A stretch of 64,000 nucleotides of DNA from Catenuloplanes atrovinosus (GCF_031458235.1 NZ_JAVDYB010000001.1:5070001-5134000); one strand, 5' to 3'; positions 43,482-53,237 are shown, counted from the first letter of the stretch. Made by a program: numbers and translations. Notes: generated by a model not told the origin, from the letters alone.

Positions 43482-44777
43482 TCAGGCCTCCGGGGACTCC
43501 GAAGCGGGAGGTGGCAGGGTACGGATGCGGAGTTTCGTGATGGCGTGGCCGGTGATCTCGACGACCTCGAAGGAGAAGCCCGCCGTCTCGACGATCTCGC
43601 CGGGGGTCTTGGGGATGTGGCCGAGGCGGGCCAGGACCAGGCCGGCGACCGTGGTGTAGTCGCCGTCGTCGTCGGAGGCGGGGAGTTCGATGCCCAGGTC
43701 GGGGAGGTCGTGGATGGGGAAGCCGCCGGGGAGGAGTTGGGCGCCGTCGGGCTCGCGGACGACGGAGAGGATGTCGCGGTCGGTCTCGTCGTAGATCTCA
43801 CCCACGATCTCCTCGACCAGGTCCTCGATGGTGATGATGCCGTCGATGGCGCCGCGTTCGTCGACGACCAGCGCGAACTGCTGGTGCTGCTGGCGGAGCT
43901 GGCGCAGCGCGTCGGAGACCTTGAGCGTCTCGGGCAGGAAGACGGCGGGGGAGGCGAGGTCGCGGACCGGGCCGGTGGCGTCGTAGAGGTCGCGCAGGTG
44001 GACCATGCCGAGGACGTCGTCGAGGCCCATCGGGCCGGTGACCGGCGCGCGGGAGTGGCCGGACTCGATCAGCATGCGCAGCGCGTCGTGAGCGGGGGTC
44101 TCGGCGCGCAGCGACGTGACGTCGCGGCGGGGGACCAGGATCTCGCGGAGGATGCGGTCCGCGATGTCGAACGCGCCGCTGATGATGGTGCGCTGTTCCG
44201 GGGAGAAGTCGCGCTGCGCGGTGATCATGTCGCGGATCTCCTCGGTGGAGACCTCCTCACGGCCGGCGCCGGGGTCGCCGCCGGTCAGCCGCACCACCAG
44301 GTTCGTGGTGGTGCCGAGCAGCCAGATCACCGGGCGGGACACGGTGGCGAGCAGGTCCAGCGGGCGGGCGGCCAGCAGCGCCCAGCCCTCGGCGCGCTGC
44401 ATCGCGATCCGCTTCGGCGCCAGCTCGCCGATCACCAGCGTGACGAACGTGAGCAGCATCGTGACCAGCACGATCGCGACCGGCTCGGCCGCGTCGCCGA
44501 GCACGCCGAGCGGTGCGATCAGCGGCCTCGCCAGCGAGGTGGCCGCGGCGGCGGAGGCGAGGAATCCGGCCAGCGTGATGCCGATCTGGATGGTGGAGAG
44601 GAACCGGTTCGGGTCACGGGCCAGCCGGGCGAGCGTCCGGCCGCCGCGGGACACCTTCTCCAGGCGCTGGAGCTGGCTCTCCCGCAGCGAGATGAGCGCC
44701 ATCTCGCTGCCGGAGAAGGCGGCGTTCACGAGCACCAGAATCAGGACAAGCGCGATCTGCGCTCCATAGCCACCCAC
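43482..44777 (-). CDS. CNNM/CorC-type (hemolysin family) membrane transporter
   Basis: The 431-residue protein has an N-terminal CNNM (DUF21) membrane domain (FSGSEMALISL; GITLAGFLASAAAATSL; GELAPKRIA), two CBS domains (about 205-325: HSRAPVTG, GIITIEDLVEEIVGEI) and a C-terminal CorC/HlyC domain (about 345-425). Such proteins are linked to Mg/Co transport and cell-envelope stress. The architecture and length are standard. Its stop lies 144 bases from that of the convergent nucleosidase gene, so ordinary chromosome resumes here. Confidence 0.92.
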   Translation of the reverse strand: MGGYGAQIALVLILVLVNAAFSGSEMALISLRESQLQRLEKVSRGGRTLARLARDPNRFLSTIQIGITLAGFLASAAAATSLARPLIAPLGVLGDAAEPVAIVLVTMLLTFVTLVIGELAPKRIAMQRAEGWALLAARPLDLLATVSRPVIWLLGTTTNLVVRLTGGDPGAGREEVSTEEIRDMITAQRDFSPEQRTIISGAFDIADRILREILVPRRDVTSLRAETPAHDALRMLIESGHSRAPVTGPMGLDDVLGMVHLRDLYDATGPVRDLASPAVFLPETLKVSDALRQLRQQHQQFALVVDERGAIDGIITIEDLVEEIVGEIYDETDRDILSVVREPDGAQLLPGGFPIHDLPDLGIELPASDDDGDYTTVAGLVLARLGHIPKTPGEIVETAGFSFEVVEITGHAITKLRIRTLPPPASESPEA

Positions 44778-45003
44778 GGTGAGCCTTCCGGGTACGAACC
44801 GACGTGCGGAGAATGATCCACATTCTGCCAGCAGTCCTGTGACTACCCGGTTGACCTAGGCATACGCGGCGTGGCCCGCCGTGACGCGGTACCCGGGCAG
44901 GAGCGTCCCCGGGCAGCGCCCACCGGAGCGGCCGCCGGCGGGCCGCGGTCCGCCGACCGCGCCGGCACGCGCCTGGAAGACTCGCGGTGAAAGGAGGCGC
45001 GAG

Positions 45004-45651
45004 GTGACGGCGAATCCGGTGCGGGGCAGCGCACGCGCGATGGCCACCCGGGAGACCATTCTCGCGGCGGCGGAGCGGCTGTTCGCCGAGCGGGGTGTGG
45101 AAGGGGTGTCGAACCGGCAGGTGAGTGAGGCGGCCGGGCAGGGGAACAATGCCGCGGTCGGCTATCACTTCGGCACGAAGACGGATCTGATACGGGCGCT
45201 GGTCCGCGATCGGCAGTCCGGTGTGGACATCATTCGGCGGCGCATGCTCACGGCGCACGCGGACAGCACGGACCTGCGGGACTGGGTGGCGTGCATGGTG
45301 CGGCCGTTCACCGAGTATCTGGCGGAGCCGGGGGCGCCGAGCTGGTACGCGCGGTGCGTCGCCCAGTTCATCTCGCACCCGCTGCTGCGGGACGTGATGA
45401 TCGAGGACGCGCTGGCGGCGCCGGAACCGCGGGCGGTGGCGGACGGGATCGAGCGGCTGCTGCCCGCGCTGCCGCCCGAGGTCCGCGCGGCCCGGTTCGA
45501 CATGGTGCGCACGCTCGTGCTGCACACCTGCGCGGAACGCGAGCGCGCGGACGCGGACGCGGCGACCTGGGACGCTACCGCGACCGCGCTGATCGACGCG
45601 ATCGTGGGGCTGCTGACCGCGCCGGTCAGCGGACGCCGGCCGACACCGTGA
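45004..45651 (+). CDS. TetR-family regulator
   Basis: The 215-residue protein is read from GTG 45004, seven bases after AAAGGAGG; the longer open frame upstream has no such site. The N-terminal helix-turn-helix is complete (TRETILAAAERLFAERGVEG, then VSEAAGQGNNAAVGYHFGTK). The ligand domain is of the actinomycete TetR_C type (SWYARCVAQFISHPLLRDVM). Its last 26 bases overlap the 3' end of the convergent LD-carboxypeptidase gene. The target is unknown. Confidence 0.9.
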   Translation: MTANPVRGSARAMATRETILAAAERLFAERGVEGVSNRQVSEAAGQGNNAAVGYHFGTKTDLIRALVRDRQSGVDIIRRRMLTAHADSTDLRDWVACMVRPFTEYLAEPGAPSWYARCVAQFISHPLLRDVMIEDALAAPEPRAVADGIERLLPALPPEVRAARFDMVRTLVLHTCAERERADADAATWDATATALIDAIVGLLTAPVSGRRPTP

Positions 45652-46561
45652 GCGTGCCGGCCGCGACGTCGATGGTGGCGGGCGCGCCGATCGGGACCGT
45701 GAGCTGGCCCTTGCCGTGGCCGATCCGGAGGCCGCCGAGCACGGGTACGCCGAGCGTGCCGAGCCGCTCCGCCACCACGGCGGCGGCGCTGGGCGTACCG
45801 GCGGAGGCGGTGAACTGGCCCACGGCGACGCCCGCGATCCGGTCCAGCGCACCGCTGCGGATCAGCTGGGTGAGCATGCGGTCGTAGCGGTACGGCGCCT
45901 CGTTGACGTCCTCGAACAGCAGGATCGCGCCGTCCAGTTCGGGCAGCGAGCCGGTGCCCACATCGGACGCGATCATGGTGAGGTTGCCGCCGATCAGCGG
46001 GCCGGACGCGGTGCCGTCCACCCGGACCGCGGCGCTCGGCTCGGCCGGGTCGCGGGTGAGCACGATGTCGTCGCAGGTCATCAGCGCGCCGCGGAGCGAT
46101 GCGATGGACGCGGCGCCGGTGCGCTCGTCGGTCCAGGCGGCCAGCGGGCCGTAGAAGCTGACCAGCCGCGCGTCCCGCCACAGCCGGCTGTGCAGCACGG
46201 TCAGGTCGCTGAAGCCGACGAACACCTTCGGGTCCGCGCGGACCGCGTCGATGTCCAGGCCGTCGATGATGCGCTGGGTGCCGTACCCGCCGCGGGCGCC
46301 GATCACCGCGCGCACGGCCGGGTCGCGGAACGCGGCGTTGAGGTCCCCGAGGCGCTGCTCGTCCGTGCCGGCCAGGTACCGCGTACCGGCGTAGACGTGC
46401 TCGCCGTACTGCACGACCAGGCCGAGCTGCTCCAGCACGGCCTGCCCGCGGTCGAGGCGGGCGTCGCCGGGATGCGCGGTCGCGACGATCCGGACCACGT
46501 CACCGGGTACGAGCGCGGGCGCGCGCCGCACGCGAAGGGCGGTGAGGTTCGGGGCGATCAT
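45626..46561 (-). CDS. LD-carboxypeptidase (peptidase family S66)
   Basis: The 311-residue enzyme starts at ATG 46561. S66 features are GDVVRIVATAHPGD at the N-terminus, IGARGGYGTQRIIDGLD, the conserved VGFSDLTVLHSRLW, GGNLTMIASDVGT and FEDVNEAPYRYDRMLTQL. The usual nucleophile GYG-[S/T] region reads GARGGYGTQR, so Ser is replaced by Thr. That fits the Mcc-F/LdcA-like branch only loosely. It should remove terminal D-Ala from muropeptides or act in peptide immunity. The longer frame upstream (to 46639) is basic and unlikely. Confidence 0.88.
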   Translation of the reverse strand: MIAPNLTALRVRRAPALVPGDVVRIVATAHPGDARLDRGQAVLEQLGLVVQYGEHVYAGTRYLAGTDEQRLGDLNAAFRDPAVRAVIGARGGYGTQRIIDGLDIDAVRADPKVFVGFSDLTVLHSRLWRDARLVSFYGPLAAWTDERTGAASIASLRGALMTCDDIVLTRDPAEPSAAVRVDGTASGPLIGGNLTMIASDVGTGSLPELDGAILLFEDVNEAPYRYDRMLTQLIRSGALDRIAGVAVGQFTASAGTPSAAAVVAERLGTLGVPVLGGLRIGHGKGQLTVPIGAPATIDVAAGTLTVSAGVR

Positions 46562-46731
46562 GGGCGTCTCCCGGGTGACGAGGCGTCGATGAGGCCGCCA
46601 TAGCGCGGTGATCACCAGGGTCGGCGCGGGCACCCGCACCCGTCAACCGCGCGATGTCCCCTTCGGCCGCATCCGGCAATCGGCGGCCCGGTGCTGTGCT
46701 TGAGCAGCATTCATGTGCTGCGTGAAATCTT

Positions 46732-47709
46732 TCAACGGCCGGCCCGGGCGGGCTGCGCGGGCGCGGCCGGGCCCTGCCGCGGCAGCCGGCGCTCCACGTC
46801 GTCCAGGATTCGCCGCACCTGCGCGAGCTGGTCCTGAATGGACGGCTCGCCGGACCCGGACGTCGCCGCGACCGCCTGGTGCGCGGCGGCGACCGCGGCC
46901 TGGCCCGCCGCGAGCGCCGCCTTGCCGGCCGCGCTCGCCGCCCGCTCCGCCGCGTCCGCGAGCCGCTGCGTCTCCTCGGCCGTCGGCTGCTTCGACGCGG
47001 CCATCTCCTCGTGCGCCTCCTGCAACGTGGTCAGCACCAGGCCGACCAGCAGGTTGGTGAGCAGGTAGCAGGCGGCGACCATGTAGGACACGTAGTAGAG
47101 GACGGCCCACTCGGTCACCTCCCGGCCGGCCACCAGCGTGTCCGTGATGCCGTCCAGCGACAGCAGCAGGAACAGCGTCAGCATGGCCTCGCCGACCGTG
47201 CCGTACCGCTCCGGGAAGGCCTCGCCGAACATCATCCAGCCGAGCATCGCGTACGCGTAGAGGACCAGCACGGTGACGGAGAGGAAGCCGCCCAGCCCGG
47301 GCAGCGCCCGCCGGATGCCGATCAGGATGACGCGCAGGCTGGGGAAGAGGCGGAACGTGCGGACCATCCGGGCCAGGCGCAGCAGGCGGAGCAGCGTCAC
47401 GTTCTCCCGCACGCCGGGCAGCAGCGGCGCCACCACGATGAGCAGGTCGAAGACGTTCCACCCGTCGCGGAAGAACCCGGCCGGCGCGCGCAGGTGGGCG
47501 CCGAACCGGACCAGCAACTCGGCGACGAATCCGGCCAGGCAGAACCACTCTATGCCGCTGATCACCGCGCCGAACGACGCCACCAGCGGATCGTAGGTCT
47601 CCAGCCCGAGCGCCAGCGCGTTCACCACGATCAGCACCAGCCCGGCCAGGTGGAACCAGGTCGCCTCGACCGCGTCCGTACACGCCTCGGCGATCTTGGT
47701 GGTCGTCAT
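46732..47709 (-). CDS. single-repeat voltage-gated-like cation channel
   Basis: The 325-residue protein has six membrane helices. S1 begins WFHLAGLVLIVVNALALGL. S4 (LLRLLRLARMVRTFRLFPSLR) has Arg at every third or fourth position, the voltage-sensor pattern. The pore region reads AMLTLFLLLSLDGITDTLV, followed by S6 (YYVSYMVAACYLLTNLLVGLVL). The selectivity-filter site has LDG instead of the LES of known bacterial sodium channels. The C-terminus is a long Ala-rich helix probably forming a tetramer coiled coil, with repeated AAxAAxxA. Confidence 0.85.
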   Translation of the reverse strand: MTTTKIAEACTDAVEATWFHLAGLVLIVVNALALGLETYDPLVASFGAVISGIEWFCLAGFVAELLVRFGAHLRAPAGFFRDGWNVFDLLIVVAPLLPGVRENVTLLRLLRLARMVRTFRLFPSLRVILIGIRRALPGLGGFLSVTVLVLYAYAMLGWMMFGEAFPERYGTVGEAMLTLFLLLSLDGITDTLVAGREVTEWAVLYYVSYMVAACYLLTNLLVGLVLTTLQEAHEEMAASKQPTAEETQRLADAAERAASAAGKAALAAGQAAVAAAHQAVAATSGSGEPSIQDQLAQVRRILDDVERRLPRQGPAAPAQPARAGR

Positions 47710-47762
47710 CGCTCTCCTCGGCCGTCGTTGCCGAGCGCAGCCTATGACATCGTGGACGGTGC

Positions 47763-48719
47763 TCAGCGGCGGGCGGCGATGCGGTCCACCCGGTTCGTCC
47801 ACAGCCACCCGGACCAGCCCTCCGGCACCTCGGCCAGCGACTGCGCGGTGTCGAAGCCCTCGGACCACGGGCCGTCGCCGGCGACCAGCACCACGCGCGT
47901 GTCGGCCGCGCGCATGCGGTCGACGAAGAGGTTCGGCCAGCCCCAGAGCAGTCGGCCGTACCGGGCGGGCAGGTGCAGCTCGATGTGCCGGCACGCGCCG
48001 GGCACCACGCCGGTCGCGCCGACCGCGAGGTACGCGACCAGGCAGTCCGTCATGATCTTCTTGGACGCCACCCGGAAGCCGGGCAGCTCGGCGCGGATCA
48101 CGTCCATCGCGGTGTCACCGCCGTACGCGGCCATGGTCGCGCGCCGCTCCGGCGTGAGCGAGCGCAGGTAGGCCGCGACCGGCGCGCCCTCGTCGTCGTT
48201 CTTGACGTCCAGCAGCAGCTCCCGGTCCGGGAACGCGGCCACCACCTCCTCGACCGCGGGCATCAGGCCGACGCCGGTGCCGCGCAGCGGATGGGTGGCG
48301 CCGCCGTCCGCGGTGTAGCCGTAGCCCAGGTCCAGGCCGCGCAGGTACTCGTACGGGTGATCCGCGACCGCACCGCGGCCGTTCGTCCGGCACTCCAGCG
48401 TGCTGTCGTGGAACACCACCAGCCGGCCGTCCGCGCTCACCTGCACGTCGAACTCCAGCATGTCCGCGCCGGCCGCGAACGCCGCGCGCATCGACACCAG
48501 GGTGTTCTCCAGGTACGCGTGGTCCGGCGGGTGGATCCGGCTCGCGGTGCAGGTGTCGTTCGCCACGCCGTCCAGCGGGAACGTCTGCGCGATGCCCCGG
48601 TGCGCCAGCAGCGGCGGATCACCGTCCCGGCCGCCCCACAGCCGCGAGCTGTTGACGACGGCCACGGTGGCGGCCAGCACGACCAGGACGGCGGCGGTGA
48701 TCAGGAGCTTTCGTCTCAC
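47763..48719 (-). CDS. membrane-anchored or secreted glycerophosphodiester phosphodiesterase
   Basis: The 318-residue protein has an N-terminal hydrophobic anchor or signal (LLITAAVLVVLAATVAVV). Its GDPD barrel has LLAHRGIAQTFP, ENTLVSMRAAFAAGADMLEFDVQ and the catalytic VVFHDSTLECRTNGRG. Glu and Asp of EFDV bind the metal, and the two His are present. An insert between the first His-Arg motif and the ENT motif (LDGVANDTCTASRIHPPDH) is a bit longer than usual. It hydrolyses glycerophosphodiesters outside the membrane. Confidence 0.9.
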   Translation of the reverse strand: MRRKLLITAAVLVVLAATVAVVNSSRLWGGRDGDPPLLAHRGIAQTFPLDGVANDTCTASRIHPPDHAYLENTLVSMRAAFAAGADMLEFDVQVSADGRLVVFHDSTLECRTNGRGAVADHPYEYLRGLDLGYGYTADGGATHPLRGTGVGLMPAVEEVVAAFPDRELLLDVKNDDEGAPVAAYLRSLTPERRATMAAYGGDTAMDVIRAELPGFRVASKKIMTDCLVAYLAVGATGVVPGACRHIELHLPARYGRLLWGWPNLFVDRMRAADTRVVLVAGDGPWSEGFDTAQSLAEVPEGWSGWLWTNRVDRIAARR

Positions 48720-48774
48720 CGGGGCAGCGTGCCACCGTCCCGGGCGTGCCGGAACCGGCGAACGATCTAGTCCC

Positions 48775-49431
48775 TTAGGGCAGGTCGCGGGCGAGCAGCG
48801 CGGCCTGGGTGCGGCTGGTCACGGCCAGCTTCGCCAGCACGCTGCTCACGTGCACCTTCACGGTGCGCTCCGCCAGTGACAGGTCCCGGGCGATCTCCTG
48901 GTTCGACAGCCCGCGCCCGATCAGCGCCAGGACCTGCCGCTCGCGCGCCGTCAGCCCCCGGCTACCGTCCCGGCCGCCCACCCCTGGCCGGGCCGAAGAC
49001 CGTACCCCTGCGGGCTCCGGCTCTTGATCTTTGCCCCAGAGCAGGCGGGCCGCGGAGGAGCTGAGCGCGGTCACGCCCGCGTGCGCGCCGCGCACCGCCG
49101 CGGCCAGCTCCGCGCCGCCCGCGTCCTTGAGCACGAACCCGGCCGCGCCCGCCGCGAGCGCACGCCGCACGTCCGCGGCCCGGCCGACCGTGGTCAGCAT
49201 CAGCACCGGCGGCGCCGGCCGCGGCAACCGGCCCAGCACCCGTACGCCGTCCTCGCCCGGCAGGTAGAGGTCGAGCAGCACGACGTCGGCCTCGTGCCCG
49301 GCGAGGAAGCCGAGCAGCGCGGGGCCGTCCGGCAGCTCCGCCACCACGTCCAGGTCCGGCTGCGCGCCGAGCACCAGGCCCAGCCCTTCCCGGACCAGCG
49401 CCTGGTCGTCGACGACGACAACCCGGATCAT
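48775..49431 (-). CDS. NarL/FixJ response regulator of a two-component pair
   Basis: The 218-residue regulator has a receiver ([19 protein letters not shown]; phospho-Asp in [13 protein letters not shown]; Lys in FVLKDAGG). A linker of about 35 residues leads to a LuxR DNA-binding domain ([20 protein letters not shown], then [19 protein letters not shown]). It is divergent from its presumed kinase, with only six bases between the two start codons. That leaves no room for an ordinary leader on either transcript. Confidence 0.92.
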   Translation of the reverse strand: MIRVVVVDDQALVREGLGLVLGAQPDLDVVAELPDGPALLGFLAGHEADVVLLDLYLPGEDGVRVLGRLPRPAPPVLMLTTVGRAADVRRALAAGAAGFVLKDAGGAELAAAVRGAHAGVTALSSSAARLLWGKDQEPEPAGVRSSARPGVGGRDGSRGLTARERQVLALIGRGLSNQEIARDLSLAERTVKVHVSSVLAKLAVTSRTQAALLARDLP

Positions 49432-49437
49432 GTGCCC

Positions 49438-50469
49438 ATGCTATTCACCGCGCTCCGACGGTACGGCGCCCCGCTCACCGACGTGGCCCTGACCGGCGCG
49501 ACCGCGCTTCTGTTCGCGGGCTCCGGCACCGCGGTCTCGGTGCCGCTGGCGGTCGCGCAGGTGGCGCCGCTGCTGGTCCGGCGCCGGTTTCCGGCCGCGG
49601 TGCTGGTCGTGGTGGCGGCCGCGACCGCCGTGCACACCACCGCGGGCATGGCCCGCGCGGTCGGATTCCTGCCGGTCACCGTCGCGATCTTCACGGCGGC
49701 CGCGCACCGCACCACGCTCGCCCGCTGGATACTCTGCCCGGCCGCCGGCCTGGCCGTGGCCGCCGCGAGCGGGTCGCGGCACGGGCCGGTCGAGGGCGTG
49801 CTGCTGGCCGCCGTCATGGTGATCATCGCGTGGCTGGCCGGCGTCGAACGCGACGAGCACCTCCGGCTGCGCCTGGAGGCCGCCGCCTCCGCGGACCGCG
49901 AGCGCCTGGCCCGCCGCGTCCACGACACGCTCGCCCACACGGTCACGATCATGCTGTTGCAGACCGAGGCGCTGCGCGCCACCGCGCCGCTCGGCCCGGC
50001 CGATCAGCGCCGGATCGACCTGGTGCTGTCCGCGGGCCGGGAGGCGCTGGCCGACGTCCGCGCCGCGCTCGCGGACTCGGCCCCCACGCTGGACCTGGGC
50101 GATCGACTCGCGCTGCTGCGCGCGTCCGGCCTGCGCGTGCCGGAGTCGCTGCCGCCGGAGTTGGTCACGGACCTGGAGCCGCCGGCGCGCTCGCTGGCGT
50201 CCCGCCTGGTCGGTGAGGCCGCCACCAACGCACTGCGCCACGACGGCCCCGGCGCCCGGCTCTCCGTGGCCGCCACCCGCGCCGGCACATCGCTGATGAT
50301 CCGCATCGTCAGCTCCGGCGGCCCCCGCGCGACGCCGTCGACGGCGACCTCGGGCTTCGGCCTCGAAAGCCTCTCCCAGGACATCACCGGGTACGGCGGA
50401 AGCCTGCACTACGGCCCGTCCGGCGACGCGTGGGAGGTGGTCGCGGTGCTCCCGGCCACGACTCGGTAG
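49438..50469 (+). CDS. sensor histidine kinase (HisKA_3 type)
   Basis: The 343-residue kinase has about four to five membrane helices ([61 protein letters not shown]). The HisKA_3 dimerisation helix follows ([20 protein letters not shown], with the phospho-His in RVHDTLAH). A short ATPase domain has the N-box [17 protein letters not shown] and a G-box [12 protein letters not shown]. It partners the divergent regulator. GTG 49432 is an alternative start that would adjoin the other gene's ATG directly. Confidence 0.88.
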   Translation: MLFTALRRYGAPLTDVALTGATALLFAGSGTAVSVPLAVAQVAPLLVRRRFPAAVLVVVAAATAVHTTAGMARAVGFLPVTVAIFTAAAHRTTLARWILCPAAGLAVAAASGSRHGPVEGVLLAAVMVIIAWLAGVERDEHLRLRLEAAASADRERLARRVHDTLAHTVTIMLLQTEALRATAPLGPADQRRIDLVLSAGREALADVRAALADSAPTLDLGDRLALLRASGLRVPESLPPELVTDLEPPARSLASRLVGEAATNALRHDGPGARLSVAATRAGTSLMIRIVSSGGPRATPSTATSGFGLESLSQDITGYGGSLHYGPSGDAWEVVAVLPATTR

Positions 50470-50490
50470 CCCTCGGCCGCGGCGATGGAC

Positions 50491-51111
50491 TCAGGAGGGG
50501 TCGGCCGCGCGCCTGCGCCGGCGGGAGAGCCACTCGGCCAGCGCGGCGGCGGAGACGGTGACGACCGCGCCGGCGCCGCCCGCGACCACCGCGATCCGGC
50601 GGCGGCGGGAGTTGTCCCGCTCGACCGCGTCCGCGCCGGCGAGCGGCACCACGGTGATCTTCGCGCCCTCGGTGAGGCCCAGCGACTGCTGGCGGGCCAC
50701 CACCTCCTCGCCGATCAGCCCGTCCATCACGTCGATGACGCGCCGCGCCTCCGCCTCGGTGTCGGCCAGCACCTCGATCGCGATGATCGCCGCACCCGTG
50801 TTGATCACCGTGACGGTCCACTCGCCGCGGTAGCCCCGCTCGTACAGGTCCTCGGCCAGCCGCGGGCTGTCCAGCCGTACCGTGATCACGTCGGCAAGCG
50901 TGACCGGGTTCCACGGATTCGTCGTGACCGTGTCCCCGATCGCCGGGCTGTACTGCTCCCGCTGCGGCAGCAGCGTCACGTGCCCGGTCACCTTCGCCTG
51001 CTGCGGAACGCCGAACATCGCCCACGCGACCGCAGCTACCGTCAGCAACATCAGCGGCGCGGTGACCGGCCACCGGCGCAGGATGATCCTGCCGACATCC
51101 GCGAAGTCCAT
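50491..51111 (-). CDS. Wzz-like two-helix membrane protein
   Basis: The 206-residue protein has an N-terminal helix (APLMLLTVAAVAWAMFGVP, residues 18-36), an extracytoplasmic region with TVTVINTGAAIIAIEVLADTE and DVMDGLIGEEVVARQQ, and a C-terminal helix (IAVVAGGAGAVVTVSAAALA) followed by a basic tail. This is the topology of polysaccharide co-polymerase (chain-length determinant) proteins, although the region between the helices is short. No polysaccharide genes are nearby. It is convergent with the kinase gene. Confidence 0.65.
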   Translation of the reverse strand: MDFADVGRIILRRWPVTAPLMLLTVAAVAWAMFGVPQQAKVTGHVTLLPQREQYSPAIGDTVTTNPWNPVTLADVITVRLDSPRLAEDLYERGYRGEWTVTVINTGAAIIAIEVLADTEAEARRVIDVMDGLIGEEVVARQQSLGLTEGAKITVVPLAGADAVERDNSRRRRIAVVAGGAGAVVTVSAAALAEWLSRRRRRAADPS

Positions 51112-51612
51112 CGTTTCCCCTCGTCACGGCATTATCCCGCGCCGGGACCGTACCGCGCTTTCCTGTGATCTCGTTGTGAGCCCCTACGCTGGGTGACTGC
51201 GCACCCTCGGCACCCGGCCTTCTCCCGCGGCGTGCGCCGGCCACACCCACGCAAGATCAACGGTCGAATGTACGTCAGCCACGTTGCCGGCGCCCCATAA
51301 CGCGACTGGCCGTTGATCTTGGGGTGTTAGGGCGCCGCGCGGCGCTGACATCCCCCGGCCGGTCCGGCCTGGCCGCATCCGGGATGCGGGTGCGCCGCGA
51401 CCAGCGGTACCGCCGATATGCCGAAATATCGAGCGCTTGCGCCCGGCCATGCGAGGCCGCGAGTTAGCGCCCGCCGGGGCCGGCAGTCGCCGGTAATCCC
51501 GGCCGGCGGATGACCCCACTCAAAACCGGCGGGCGACCGAGACCTGGACCGGCAGGTGACCGCCGGCCGGTGGCCGAGGGCGGGACCGGTGGGTGGGTGG
51601 GCCCCGGGCGGG
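51112..51612. other. 500-bp intergenic region with an inverted repeat
   Basis: No gene is supported between the Wzz-like gene and the TetR gene, which are both on the minus strand. AAGATCAACGG at 51253-51263 is exactly complementary to CCGTTGATCTT at 51310-51320. The 46-base spacing is too wide for a simple operator but possible for a stem-loop or looped repressor site. Confidence 0.45.
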
Positions 51613-52353
51613 TCAGGTGGTGGTGAGGCGGTCGAGCCATTCGGCGAGGAGGGTGCGTTCGCCGGGGGTGAGCGGGGTGAGGTCGGGGAGGGAGGCGCGG
51701 AGGGTGATGGCGGCGCTGGCCACGTTGCCGGTGGCGGCGGGGGTGGATGGGGAGGACGGGGTGACGATGGTGGCGAGGACGGACTCGCGGGCCATGGTGG
51801 ACAGTGTGAGGTCGCGCTGGTCGGCGGGCATGGCGATCAGGGAGAGTGTGATGCCGCGGCCGGCCGCGTGGATGAGGTGGGCGGCGCGTTCCTCGCTGAC
51901 CCGGAGGCGGCCGGCGCGGGCGACGCGCTGGACGATCTCGGCGAGGATCTCGCCGGACCGGCGGGCGGCGGTGGGCTCGGAGCCGGGGCTCGGGTTGCCG
52001 AAGATCAGCGTGTAGAACGCGGGCTGGGCCAGGCCGAAGCCGACGTGCAGGTCCCAGCCGGCACGCAGGTCGTCGACCGGGTCGTCGTGGTGCGGCATGG
52101 CGACCTTCTCGGCCAGGTAGGAGGCGAGGCCGTAGCTGCCGGTCGCGTCCAGCAGGCCGCGCATGTCGCCGAACTGGCGGTAGATCGCGGGCGCCTGCAC
52201 GCCCGCGGCGGCGCTGACCGCCCGGGTGGAGACCGCGTCGCGGCCCCCCTCGGCCAGCAGCGCCGCGGCCGCCTCGACGATTCGCTCCCGTGTCCCCTTC
52301 ACCGGCGCTCCGGAGGTCTGCGGGGCGTCGGTGGAGGGCGGGGAGACGTGCAT
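51613..52353 (-). CDS. TetR-family regulator
   Basis: The 246-residue protein starts at ATG 52353. The helix-turn-helix is TRERIVEAAAALLAEGGRDA followed by VSAAAGVQAPAIYRQFGDMR. The ligand domain contains FYTLIFGNPSPGSEP and a helical C-terminus. It lies 29 bases downstream of the F420-oxidoreductase gene on the same strand and probably regulates it. Confidence 0.9.
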   Translation of the reverse strand: MHVSPPSTDAPQTSGAPVKGTRERIVEAAAALLAEGGRDAVSTRAVSAAAGVQAPAIYRQFGDMRGLLDATGSYGLASYLAEKVAMPHHDDPVDDLRAGWDLHVGFGLAQPAFYTLIFGNPSPGSEPTAARRSGEILAEIVQRVARAGRLRVSEERAAHLIHAAGRGITLSLIAMPADQRDLTLSTMARESVLATIVTPSSPSTPAATGNVASAAITLRASLPDLTPLTPGERTLLAEWLDRLTTT

Positions 52354-52382
52354 GGCGCAAGGGTACAGCGGGTGGTGCCGGG

Positions 52383-53237
52383 TCAGAGCTTGGTCAGCGC
52401 CTCGCCCATCATGTCGGTGATCTTCGACGGCGTGGTGATGTCGTGCGCGTAGACGTAGGTGACCGTGAAGCCCGCGTCCCGGGCCGCGCTCGCCCGGCGC
52501 ACGATGTCCTCGGTGGTGCTGGTCGGGTCGATGTCGAACATGGTGGTCTTCTCGATCTCGGCGTAGTCGCGGCCGACGTCGTCGCAGTGCCGGCGCAGCA
52601 CGTCGAGCTTGTGCGCCGCGTCCGGGCCGAAGCCGAAGTTGCAGGCGTCCGCGTACTTCGCGACCAGCTTCAGCGTCTTCTTCTCGCCACCGCCGCCGAT
52701 CAGCAGGTACGGCCGGGGCGCGCGCAGCGGCTGCGGCGAGTTGAGCGTGCGCTCCAGCCGGTAGTGCCGGCCCTGGTAGGCGTCCTCGGAGTCGGACCAC
52801 ATCTGCCGGCAGATCTGGAGCGTCTCCTCCAGCCGCTCGAAGCGCTCCGCGACCGGCGGGAACGCGAAGCCGAGGCCCTTGGACTCGTCCTCGTTCCACG
52901 CGGCGCCGACACCGAGGCCGGCCCGGCCGCCGGAGAGCACGTCGAGCGTGGTGACCGCCTTGGCCAGCAGGCCGGGCTCTCGGTAGGTCACGCCGGTGAC
53001 CAGCGTGTGCAGCAGCACGGTCTCGGTGTGGGCGGCGATGAAGCCGAGCGCGGTGTACGCCTCGAGCATCTCGTGCTCGTACGGCCCGACGCCGCGGATC
53101 TGCCAGAAGTGGTCCATGACGGTGATCCGGGTGATCCCGGCCTGCTCCGCGGTGCGGGCGTGCCGGGCGAGGGCCGGTCCGAGCGCGGCGGCGCCGCCGT
53201 CCCAGGTGAAGTCCGCGATGTGCAGTCCCAGTTCCAT
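52383..53237 (-). CDS. F420-dependent LLM-class oxidoreductase
   Basis: The 284-residue enzyme starts at ATG 53237. It is a luciferase-like barrel with MELGLHIADFTW, ITVMDHFWQIRGVG, VLLHTLVTGVTYREPGLLAK, LSGGRAGLGVGAAW and the phosphate-site region PYLLIGGGGEKKTL. This subgroup (TIGR03560-like) uses coenzyme F420 in actinomycetes. The substrate is unknown. The TetR regulator follows in the same direction. Confidence 0.92.
   Translation of the reverse strand: MELGLHIADFTWDGGAAALGPALARHARTAEQAGITRITVMDHFWQIRGVGPYEHEMLEAYTALGFIAAHTETVLLHTLVTGVTYREPGLLAKAVTTLDVLSGGRAGLGVGAAWNEDESKGLGFAFPPVAERFERLEETLQICRQMWSDSEDAYQGRHYRLERTLNSPQPLRAPRPYLLIGGGGEKKTLKLVAKYADACNFGFGPDAAHKLDVLRRHCDDVGRDYAEIEKTTMFDIDPTSTTEDIVRRASAARDAGFTVTYVYAHDITTPSKITDMMGEALTKL

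Noticed and set aside
45626-46181. Basic minus-strand frame extending through the TetR/LD-carboxypeptidase junction
   Set aside because: Out-of-frame Arg-rich reading; both real genes have clear motifs and only overlap by 26 bases.
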